Position numbers and translations under genes: made by a program
The notes under the pieces: generated by a model
Seen by the model: the letters and a program-made list of their open reading frames with translations, nothing else
The model's database searches: none
What the model was told of the DNA's origin: nothing
Part shown: positions 53,419 to 60,315 of the stretch, in pieces
Layout of the letters: each line of letters starts with the position of its first letter
How positions within the stretch are numbered: the first letter of the stretch is position 1
Source: Streptomyces sp. NBC_00708
GTDB taxonomy: Bacteria > Actinomycetota > Actinomycetes > Streptomycetales > Streptomycetaceae
NCBI GenBank assembly: GCA_036226585.1
Contig: CP108997.1
Span: 2,728,001-2,792,000 of the forward strand
Length of the DNA: 64,000 nucleotides
Direction: 5' to 3'

Positions 53419-54303
53419 ATGCCCACCGTTTCCGTTCTCGGCACCAGCGTCCACTACCGTGAGTCCGGCGACCCCGACGGCCTGCCGTTCGTCTTCCTCC
53501 ACGGCAACCCGACCTCCTCCCACCTGTGGCGCAACGTCCTGCCGGGGGTGGCCGCGCCCGGCCGCCGGCTGCTGGCCCCCGACCTCATCGGCATGGGCGA
53601 GTCGGGCAAACCCGATCTCGCCTACTCCTTCGACGACCACGCCCGCCACCTCGACGCCTGGTTCGACGCGCTCGGCCTGACCGAGGCCGTGCTCATCGGT
53701 CACGACTGGGGCGGCGCGCTCGCCTTCGACCGGGCCGCCCGGCTCCCGGGGTCCGTCCGCGCGCTCGCCTTCACGGAGACGATCGTCAAGCCGCTGCACG
53801 GCGATGAATTCCCGGCCGCGGGACGCGAGTTGTTCACCCTGCTGCGTACGCCCGGAGTGGGCGAGAGCATGATCCTGGAACAGAACGCGTTCATCGAGGG
53901 ACTGCCGGCCACGCTCGCCACCCCGCTCGCCCCCGCCGACCTCGACGTCTACCGCCGCCCCTTCCCGACCCCGGACAGCCGCCGCCCGGTCCTGGCGTGG
54001 ACGCGCATGATGCCGCTGGACGGCGAACCCGCCGACGTCGTGGCCCGGATCGGGCGCTACGACGCCTGGCTGGCCACGAGCCCCGAAGTCCCCAAGCTCC
54101 TGGCCGCGTTCGAGCCGGGGCCCGGGGCCATGACCGACGCGGGCGCCGTGGCCTGGTGCGAGGAGAACATCGCGGGCCTGGAGGTCTCCCGCCACGGCCC
54201 GGCCGGCCACCACTCCCCGGAGGACCGCCCCGAGGAGCTGGCCGCGGCCATCAGCGCCTGGGCGGACCGCCACGGGCTGGGTCGCCCGCCGGTGACGGGC
54301 TGA
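53419..54303 (+). CDS. Alpha/beta hydrolase, haloalkane dehalogenase-like
   Basis: 294 residues. 'FLHGNPTSSHLWRNVLPG' with N30 (halide-binding Asn and oxyanion loop), 'LLAPDLIGMGESGKPD', nucleophile D96 in 'GHDWGGAL' with the halide-stabilising W97, a cap domain (about 130-215), catalytic acid Glu in 'AAFEPGPG' and base His in 'GPAGHHSPEDRP'. The Asp nucleophile with Trp follows the haloalkane-dehalogenase (HLD-II) pattern rather than esterases (Ser). It may release halide from a haloalkane, but natural substrates for these enzymes are often unknown. Its 3' end overlaps the convergent AKR gene by 53 bp. Upstream palindrome at 53397. Confidence 0.9.
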   Translation: MPTVSVLGTSVHYRESGDPDGLPFVFLHGNPTSSHLWRNVLPGVAAPGRRLLAPDLIGMGESGKPDLAYSFDDHARHLDAWFDALGLTEAVLIGHDWGGALAFDRAARLPGSVRALAFTETIVKPLHGDEFPAAGRELFTLLRTPGVGESMILEQNAFIEGLPATLATPLAPADLDVYRRPFPTPDSRRPVLAWTRMMPLDGEPADVVARIGRYDAWLATSPEVPKLLAAFEPGPGAMTDAGAVAWCEENIAGLEVSRHGPAGHHSPEDRPEELAAAISAWADRHGLGRPPVTG

Positions 54304-55186
54304 GCCGGTCCGCGTCCTCGTCCAGGAGCGCCGTCTCGGCCTCGTCCAGGCCGAGTCCGGCAGCCCGCGCCGAGTCCTGGACGGATGCCGGGCGGCTCGC
54401 TCCCGGCACCGGGACCATCACCGGGGACCGGGCCAGCAGCCAGGCCAGGGCGACCTGCTGGGGGCTGACCCCGCGCGCGTCCGCGATGCGGTGGAACGCG
54501 GTCCCCGCGGAGGCCGGCCCCGACGGGCCGTCGAGTGCGCTGCGGGAGATCCCGCCCAGCGGGCTCCAGGGCAGGAAGGCGAGACCCAGCCGTTCGCAGA
54601 GCCGGAGTTCCGGCTCGCTGTCGCGCACGGCCGGCGAGTACCGGTTCTGTACGGAGACCAGCGCGTCGCCGAGGATCGCGTGCGCCTCCCGGATCTGCCC
54701 GGTGCTCACGTTGGAGATCCCGGCGGCGCGGATCGTGCCGGCGTCGAGCAGGTCGCGCAGGGCCCCGACGGAATCGGCCCAGGGCACGGACGGGTCGGGC
54801 TTGTGCAGCTGGTAGAGCCCGATGGCCTCGACGCCCAGCCGCAGGGCGGACTCCTCGGCGGCCCGTCTGAGGTGCCCGGGGGTTCCGGTGACGGTCCAGC
54901 TGCCGTCGCCGGGCCGCCCGCGCCCGCCCTTGGTGGCGACCAGCACACCGGAGGTGTCGCCGCCGTGGCTCCGCAGGGCGCGGGCGACGAGGAGTTCGTT
55001 GTGGCCCCTCTCGCCGGCGTGCCAGTGGTAGCTGTCGGCGGTGTCGATGAGCGTGACGCCCGCGTCGAGCGCGGCGTGCACGGTGGCCTTGGCGCGCTGC
55101 TCGTCCGGGCGGCCCTCGATGGAGAGCGGCATGGCGCCCAGGCCGATGGCGCCGACCGTCAGGTTTCCGATGGTGCGGTGACGCAT
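54251..55186 (-). CDS. Aldo/keto reductase
   Basis: 311 residues, a TIM-barrel NADPH-dependent reductase. 'GLGAMPLSIEGRPDEQRAKATV' region, catalytic tetrad elements 'LIDTADSYHWHAGERGHNE' (Asp, Tyr), 'VLVATKGG' (Lys), and 'LYQLHKPDPSVPW' (His); then 'GISNVSTGQIREAHAI', 'VQNRYSPAVRDSE' and 'VPVPGASRPASVQDSARA' (cofactor phosphate). It is similar to pyridoxal reductase/Gcy-like AKRs. ATG 55186 has AGGAG 6 nt upstream. The coding end overlaps the convergent hydrolase by 53 bp. It is 13 bp downstream of the epimerase gene stop, so probably co-transcribed. Confidence 0.93.
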   Translation of the reverse strand: MRHRTIGNLTVGAIGLGAMPLSIEGRPDEQRAKATVHAALDAGVTLIDTADSYHWHAGERGHNELLVARALRSHGGDTSGVLVATKGGRGRPGDGSWTVTGTPGHLRRAAEESALRLGVEAIGLYQLHKPDPSVPWADSVGALRDLLDAGTIRAAGISNVSTGQIREAHAILGDALVSVQNRYSPAVRDSEPELRLCERLGLAFLPWSPLGGISRSALDGPSGPASAGTAFHRIADARGVSPQQVALAWLLARSPVMVPVPGASRPASVQDSARAAGLGLDEAETALLDEDADRLSPSPAGDPARGGPPRR

Positions 55187-55199
55187 GGCGCACTCCTCA

Positions 55200-56135
55200 T
55201 CAGGCGGCGGGGGCGGTGGCAGCCGCTTCGGTGACAACGTCCGGCAGCCAGTCGGCGGTCCGGGAGAAGACGAAACCCAGCTCCTTGGCGCGGCGGTTGC
55301 TCATGGCGTAGTACCGGTCGAAGGAGAACGGGCCCGTCGGCTCGCCCGGGGCGGCGGTCCGGTGCACACGATGCCCGCCGCTCGCCGCGGCGATGGCGGC
55401 GGTCAGGCCGGTCACGTCGAGCAGGCCGTCGGAGCAGGCGTTCAGCGGACCGGTGAAGGCGGTGGCCGTGGCGGCCCACCGGAGCAGATCGGCCAGCTCC
55501 GCGTAGTGGATGAAGACGCTGGGCTGCTCCTCGCGGTGTACGGCGATCTCCTCGCCCCGGCCGACGCGCTCCACGTAGTGCGCCAGGCGTCCGGTGAACT
55601 CCTGGGCGCCGCCGCCGAGTACGTGCGCGCTGCGTACGGAGACGAAGGCGAACCGGCCCTCCCGGGTGAACACCGCCTCCGCCTGCCGCTTGCCCTCGGC
55701 GTAGTGGGCCTCCAGGTACGCCGCGTCGTGCCAGGGCAGGTCCAGCCGCACCCGCCAGGCGGCGGGGTCCACGTGTTCCTCCGCCACGGGGACACCGGGG
55801 GTGAGGGGCGGCAGCCCGGCCGTCGCCGGATCGTAGACCTCGATGGTGGAGGTCATGACGTAGCGCGCGGTGCGGTCCCCGAAGACGCGGACGGCGCTCG
55901 CGGCCTGGACCGGGGTGTAGCAGACCTGGTCGACGACCACGTCGAAGGTGCGCCCGCCGAGCGCGGCGGTGAGCGCGGCCTCGTCGTCGCGGTCCACGAC
56001 GAGGTGTTCGGCGCCCGGGGGCGGCGGGGCCGAGCCGCGGTTGACGACCGTGACCCGATGTCCGGCCTCCAGCGACCGCTGGACCAGGAGCTTTCCGAAG
56101 TAACGGCTTCCGCCGATGACGCAGATCCTTTGCAT
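55200..56135 (-). CDS. NAD-dependent epimerase/dehydratase family protein
   Basis: 311 residues, an extended SDR. 'RICVIGGSRYFGKLLVQRSL' is the NAD motif (GGSRYFG, as in chloroplast CSP41/dehydratase-like members). 'VVDRDDEAALTAALGG', 'DVVVDQVCYTPVQAA', 'YVMTSTIEVYDP', 'YAEGKRQAEAVF' (Y-x-x-x-K) follow. Substrate unknown, perhaps a nucleotide sugar or RNA-binding role in relatives. The ATG at 56135 is unusually close to GGAGG (1 nt), so the true start may differ or the mRNA may be leaderless. Divergent from the LysR gene and upstream of the AKR. Confidence 0.88.
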   Translation of the reverse strand: MQRICVIGGSRYFGKLLVQRSLEAGHRVTVVNRGSAPPPPGAEHLVVDRDDEAALTAALGGRTFDVVVDQVCYTPVQAASAVRVFGDRTARYVMTSTIEVYDPATAGLPPLTPGVPVAEEHVDPAAWRVRLDLPWHDAAYLEAHYAEGKRQAEAVFTREGRFAFVSVRSAHVLGGGAQEFTGRLAHYVERVGRGEEIAVHREEQPSVFIHYAELADLLRWAATATAFTGPLNACSDGLLDVTGLTAAIAAASGGHRVHRTAAPGEPTGPFSFDRYYAMSNRRAKELGFVFSRTADWLPDVVTEAAATAPAA

Positions 56136-56205
56136 GCCTCCATCCTGGAGACGTACCGTCAGCAGCAGAAGTACCGGTCTGCTGAACGCGTATGAAGGAA
56201 AACTG

Positions 56206-57114
56206 TTGATCGATGTGCAGCGGCTCCGCGTCCTGCGCGCCGTGGCCGAGCACGGCAGCTTCAACCGGGCGGCCGCCGCCCTGCGGCTGACCCCCTCGGC
56301 CGTCTCCCAGCAGGTGGCCGCCCTGGAACGCGGTCTCGGCACCCGGGTCGTCGAGCGCAGCACCCGCGGGGTCACCCTCACCCCGGCCGGCCGGATCATG
56401 GTCGGCGCGGCGGAGTCGGTCGCCGCCGAACTCGCCCACGCCCAGCGGCAGGTCGGCGAACTGGCCACGGGCCGGACCCAGCTCACCGTCGCCACGTTCA
56501 CCAGTGGCGGCAGGCTCCTGCTGCCCGGCGCCCTCGCCGAACTGACGGCGGCGCACCCCGGCACCGTCGTCCATGTCCGGGAGTACGAACCGGAGGACAG
56601 CCTCCCGCTGGTCCGCCAGGGCGCGGTGGACCTCGCGCTCGCCTACCACTTCGACGGCCCGCTGCCCGGCCGGCCGGGGCCGGAGTGGACCGCGCTCATG
56701 GACGACCCCCTGCACGTCGTACTGCCGCGCCACCACCGCCTCGCTTCGCGGGACACCCTCGACCTCGCCGAACTGGCCGGTGAGCCCTGGGTGCTCGGCT
56801 GCCTGAAGACGGAGGCGTACCTGCGCCGCCACGCCCGGCAGGCCGGGTTCGCACCGGACATCCGCGGCACGACGACCGATTACTTCTTCGCCCGCTCGCT
56901 CGTCGCCGCGGGCCTGGGCGTCTCGCTGATCCCGTCGGTCGCGCTGGCCCCGGAGATCCCCGGCCTGCACACCGTCCCGGTCGGCCCGCCGGCCCCGGCA
57001 CGGCACATCGGCGCCGCGACCCTCGGCCATCCCCGCGCCCGCCTCCAGATCACCACCCTGATCCGGGCGCTGCGGAATCAGGCGGCGGCATGGCGGGAGC
57101 GGCCCGCCGGCTGA
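56206..57114 (+). CDS. LysR family transcriptional regulator
   Basis: 302 residues. Winged HTH about 2-60: 'LRVLRAVAEHGSFNRAAAALRLTPSAVSQQVAALERGLG'-type ('GSFNRAAAALRLTPSAV'), followed by a substrate-binding domain (about 88-295) with 'VATFTSGGRLLLPGALAEL' and 'GLGVSLIPSVALAPEIPG'. The start is read as TTG 56206, with GAAGGA upstream, because the conserved HTH starts right after; GTG 56215 is also possible. Divergent from the epimerase-AKR pair with a 70-bp gap, so it probably controls those and itself. The inducer is unknown. Confidence 0.92.
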   Translation: MIDVQRLRVLRAVAEHGSFNRAAAALRLTPSAVSQQVAALERGLGTRVVERSTRGVTLTPAGRIMVGAAESVAAELAHAQRQVGELATGRTQLTVATFTSGGRLLLPGALAELTAAHPGTVVHVREYEPEDSLPLVRQGAVDLALAYHFDGPLPGRPGPEWTALMDDPLHVVLPRHHRLASRDTLDLAELAGEPWVLGCLKTEAYLRRHARQAGFAPDIRGTTTDYFFARSLVAAGLGVSLIPSVALAPEIPGLHTVPVGPPAPARHIGAATLGHPRARLQITTLIRALRNQAAAWRERPAG

Positions 57115-57138
57115 CGGACCGCTCCCGGTTCGTCCCGC

Positions 57139-58596
57139 TCAGCCCTTGGCCGCGGCCACCTCCGGGGCGGCGGCAGTGCCGGACGTGTCGCCGCCCGTGG
57201 CGGCGGTACGTACCGCCGGGATGAAGGCGGAGATCGCGACCGCGACCAGGGCGACGCCGCAGCCGAGGACCAGGCCCGTGCGGAAGCCGGCCTCGGAGGT
57301 GAAGGTGAAGCCGCCCGCCTCGGTGGTCAGCTGGGCGAGGACCGCGCCGATCACGGCGGCGCCGATCGAGGTGCCGAGGGCGCGCATGAGGGTGTTGAAG
57401 CCGTTGGCGGCGGCCGTCTCGGAGGCCGGGACCGCGCTCATGATGAGGGCGGGCATCGCACCGTAGGCGAGGCCGACGCCGCTGCTGCTGACCATGAGGA
57501 ACAGCATCAGGCCCCAGGCGGAGCCCATCAGCAAGATGCCGAGGCCGTAGGCGGCGGCGATGACCAGGACGCCGGAGATCAGGGTGAACTTGGGGCCGCG
57601 GGCGTCGGTGAGCTTCCCGCCGAACGGGGAGACGACCATCATCATGATGCCGCCGGGCGCCATCCACAGGCCGGCCTGGAGCATCGACTGCCCGAGCCCG
57701 TAGCCGGTCGCCTCGGGGAACTGGAGCAGCTGCGGCGCGATGAGCATGCCGGCGTACATGCCGAAGCCGACGAAGAGCGACGCGATGTTGGTGATGAGCA
57801 CCCGGGGGCGGGCGGTGGTGCGCAGGTCGACCAGCGGGTCGGTGGTGCGCAGCTCCCAGACGCCCCAGGCGAGGAGCACCACGACGGCGGCGGCGAACAG
57901 GCCGATGGTCGTCGTGGAGGCCCAGCCCCAGTCGGCGCCCTTGGAGACGGCGAGCAGCAGGCAGACCAGGCCGACGGCCAGGCCGAGGGCGCCGGGCACG
58001 TCGAAGCGCTGGCCCTTGGCACCGGCCGGGACGTCCGGGATCAGGAACCAGATCAGGGCGCAGATGGCGGCGGCCAGCACGGCCGAGCCCCAGAACAGCA
58101 CGCGCCAGCTGGCGTACTGGGCGACCGCCGACGCGATCGGCAGGCCGAGGGCGCCGCCGATGCCGAGCGAGGCGCTGACCAGGGCGATGGAGGAGCTCAT
58201 CTTCTCCGGCGGCACCACGTCGCGCAGCAGGGCGATGCCGAGCGGCACCATGCCCATGCCCATGCCCTGGAGACCGCGTCCGACGATCATCGGGACGACG
58301 GAGGACGAGAGCGCGCAGACCACGGAGCCGGCGATCAGCGGCACCGAGCAGGCGAGCAGCATCCGGCGCTTGCCGAGCAGGTCGCCCAGCCGGCCGGAGA
58401 CCGGCACACACACCGCGGAGACCAGCAGGGTGACGGTGATGACCCAGGCCGCGTTGGAGGACGAGGTGTCCAGGATCGTGGGCAGTTCCGCGATGAGGGG
58501 CGTGACCAGCGTCTGCATGATCGCCGCGACGGTGCCGGCGAAAGCCAGGGTGGCGACGACGCCGCCCGTCCTCGCCGGCGGCTGGGTGGCATCCAT
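57139..58596 (-). CDS. MFS transporter, DHA2 drug:H+ antiporter family (14 helices)
   Basis: 485 residues, about 14 transmembrane helices. DHA2 signatures: 'WVITVTLLVSAVCVPVSGRLGDLLGKRRMLL' region (motif A 'GRLGDLLGKRR'), 'GRGLQGMGMGMVPLGIALL' (motif C-like 'GLGIGGALGLPIAS'). It exports drugs or metabolites in exchange for protons. The start ATG 58596 has GGAG upstream. Divergent from the MarR gene at 58747, which probably represses it. It follows the LysR gene convergently (24 bp). Substrate unknown. Confidence 0.94.
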   Translation of the reverse strand: MDATQPPARTGGVVATLAFAGTVAAIMQTLVTPLIAELPTILDTSSSNAAWVITVTLLVSAVCVPVSGRLGDLLGKRRMLLACSVPLIAGSVVCALSSSVVPMIVGRGLQGMGMGMVPLGIALLRDVVPPEKMSSSIALVSASLGIGGALGLPIASAVAQYASWRVLFWGSAVLAAAICALIWFLIPDVPAGAKGQRFDVPGALGLAVGLVCLLLAVSKGADWGWASTTTIGLFAAAVVVLLAWGVWELRTTDPLVDLRTTARPRVLITNIASLFVGFGMYAGMLIAPQLLQFPEATGYGLGQSMLQAGLWMAPGGIMMMVVSPFGGKLTDARGPKFTLISGVLVIAAAYGLGILLMGSAWGLMLFLMVSSSGVGLAYGAMPALIMSAVPASETAAANGFNTLMRALGTSIGAAVIGAVLAQLTTEAGGFTFTSEAGFRTGLVLGCGVALVAVAISAFIPAVRTAATGGDTSGTAAAPEVAAAKG

Positions 58597-58671
58597 GAGG
58601 GGGACTCCTAGGAGATCGAGGTCCCGCCTGCCGGGACAGCAACGTGCATCGTACATGTCCAATGCGTCATA

Positions 58672-58682
58672 CACATTATGTG
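58672..58682. promoter_or_regulatory. Possible MarR operator in MFS-MarR gap
   Basis: CACATTATGTG is a palindrome (5-1-5) in the 150-bp divergent gap, with related half-sites GTACATGT (58651-58658) and GTACACAC (58687-58694) nearby. MarR proteins bind such AT-centred palindromes. Assignment is inference. Confidence 0.4.
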
Positions 58683-58746
58683 CCCCGTACACACTCCATG
58701 CGAGAATGAGCCGCCGTCCGGACGCAGCAGAAGCAGGAGGCCGCCC

Positions 58747-59202
58747 ATGCCCAGGCCCACGGAAGAGGTGGAGTACGAGCAGATGCTGCTCGGCCGCCAC
58801 AGCCTCGCCGACCACCGCGGCGGACGCCACAAGTACGCCCTGCTGGACCGCAGCGCGTACATCCTGCTGAGCCGGCTGCGTGTCCAGGGCCCCATGTCCA
58901 ACGGCGAACTCAGCGACGCCTTCGGCCTCGACGCCTCCACCCTCAACCGCCAGACCGCCGCCGTGACCCGGGCCGGGCTCGCCGAACGCATCCCCGATCC
59001 CGACGGCGGCATGGCCCGCAAGTTCCGCATCACCGACGCGGGCAGGAACCTCCTCGACGCCGAGCGCGAGCGCGTCGTCCGCTCCCTGGACCAGGTCATG
59101 CACGACTGGCCGGACGACGACATCGCCGCCTTCGCCGGCTACCTCAAACGCTTCAACAGCGGCATCGAACAGCTCTCCAAGCGCCCCTGGCCCCGGCCTT
59201 GA
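58747..59202 (+). CDS. MarR family transcriptional regulator
   Basis: 151 residues. Winged HTH about 35-120: 'SAYILLSRLRVQGPMSNGELSDAFGLDASTLNRQ', 'AAVTRAGLAERIPDPDGGMARKFRITDAGRNLL' (pieces of the MarR pattern, wing 'DPDGGMARKFRIT'). Dimerisation helices flank it. AGGAGG lies 6 nt before ATG 58747, so the in-frame ATG at 58678 is rejected. Divergent from a DHA2 exporter gene, the classic MarR-efflux arrangement. Ligand unknown; no conserved Cys for oxidant sensing was seen. Confidence 0.94.
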   Translation: MPRPTEEVEYEQMLLGRHSLADHRGGRHKYALLDRSAYILLSRLRVQGPMSNGELSDAFGLDASTLNRQTAAVTRAGLAERIPDPDGGMARKFRITDAGRNLLDAERERVVRSLDQVMHDWPDDDIAAFAGYLKRFNSGIEQLSKRPWPRP

Positions 59203-59226
59203 AGCCCCGCCCGCGCGGCCCCGGCG

Positions 59227-60120
59227 TCAGTCCCGCGAGGGCGAGACCCGCCCGGTGAGCGCCGCGAGCGAACTGCGGACGTGCGCCATGTGCGCCTGGA
59301 CCTCCTCGCGGCCCTCCTCGTGCTCCCGCAGGATCCGCTCGGTCTCGCGCACCACCCGCTCCTCGCGCACCCGCGCCCGCGCGACCAGCTCGGCGGCACG
59401 CGCCTGCGCGTCCTCCTGCCCGTGCCGCGCGGCCTCCTCCGCCTCCGCCCGGCCCTTCCGCGCGGCGGCCAGACCCGCCTCCGCGCGTTCCAGGAGAGCG
59501 GCTTGCTCCGCCGCTTGCGCCGCCTCCGCGCCCGCGATCTCCCCCTCCGCCGCCTTCCACCGCTCGGCGTGCTCCTGCTCCTGGTGCGCCAGCACGCTCG
59601 CGGTGCGCTCCCGGGTCGCCGCCCTCGCGGCCTCCGCCTCCTCGCGCACCGCCGCGGCCTCGGTACGCGCCGCCTCCAGCACCTCGCCGGCCGCCGCCTG
59701 CGCGGCCCCCACCACCTCGTCGGCCCGGCTCACCGCCGCCGCCCGAACCGCCTCCGCGTCCGCGCGCGCCGCCTCCCGCAGGGCCAGGGCCGCCGCCTCC
59801 GCCTCGTCCCGCAGCGCCTGCGCGTCCTCCCCCGCCGCACCCCGGAGCGCCCCGGCCTCCTCGTCGGCCAGGGCCAGAATCCGCTGCGCCCGCTCCCCCA
59901 GCGACGCGTAGTCCTGCGGGGCCAGCCGCGCCACGGCCTCGTCCAGCCGGGCCGACTCCGCCGCCAGCTCCTCGGCCAGCTCCGCCAGCCGGGCCACCCG
60001 CGCCACGGCCTCGTCCCGCTCCGCGGAGAGCGCCGCCACCGCGCGGTCCACCTGCTCCGGGCGGTAACCACGGCCCCGTACACCGACGAACCCGTACGCG
60101 GACCCCGGTGCAGCACTCAT
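59227..60120 (-). CDS. DivIVA-like coiled-coil protein ('cellulose-binding protein' family)
   Basis: 297 residues. A short N-terminal segment 'GFVGVRGRGYRPEQVDRAV' resembles the DivIVA/Wag31 N-terminal membrane-curvature domain, followed by near-continuous Ala/Glu/Arg-rich coiled coil (about 30-290). Streptomyces genomes annotate these as cellulose-binding or DivIVA-domain proteins; relatives include Scy and FilP, which organise hyphal tips. Very high Ala content and GC-rich DNA produce long spurious antisense frames. A cytoskeletal or scaffold role is inferred from the family. No membrane segment. Confidence 0.85.
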   Translation of the reverse strand: MSAAPGSAYGFVGVRGRGYRPEQVDRAVAALSAERDEAVARVARLAELAEELAAESARLDEAVARLAPQDYASLGERAQRILALADEEAGALRGAAGEDAQALRDEAEAAALALREAARADAEAVRAAAVSRADEVVGAAQAAAGEVLEAARTEAAAVREEAEAARAATRERTASVLAHQEQEHAERWKAAEGEIAGAEAAQAAEQAALLERAEAGLAAARKGRAEAEEAARHGQEDAQARAAELVARARVREERVVRETERILREHEEGREEVQAHMAHVRSSLAALTGRVSPSRD

Positions 60121-60260
60121 CCCTGACGCCTCTTTCCGATCTTCCCGACTCCGACGCTCCGACCATCGAGCGATACGTCAAGGATGCGGCAATTGGTCAA
60201 GAAGTCTGAATAGATGCGTCGCTTTCCGGACGGAAGCGACCGGCATCACACACGGCAAAG

Positions 60261-60300
60261 GCGTGGTGCCCGGTCCCCCGCGGGGGACCGGGCACCACGC
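60261..60300 (-). terminator. Perfect 40-nt palindromic terminator
   Basis: The 40 bases 60261-60300 are a perfect palindrome (arms 60261-60280 and 60281-60300, beginning GCGTGGTGCCCGG), 15 bp past the minus-strand stop at 60316. It can form a hairpin of about 18 bp. It closes the toxin-immunity operon. Confidence 0.85.
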
Positions 60301-60315
60301 CCGCACACGGAACGG

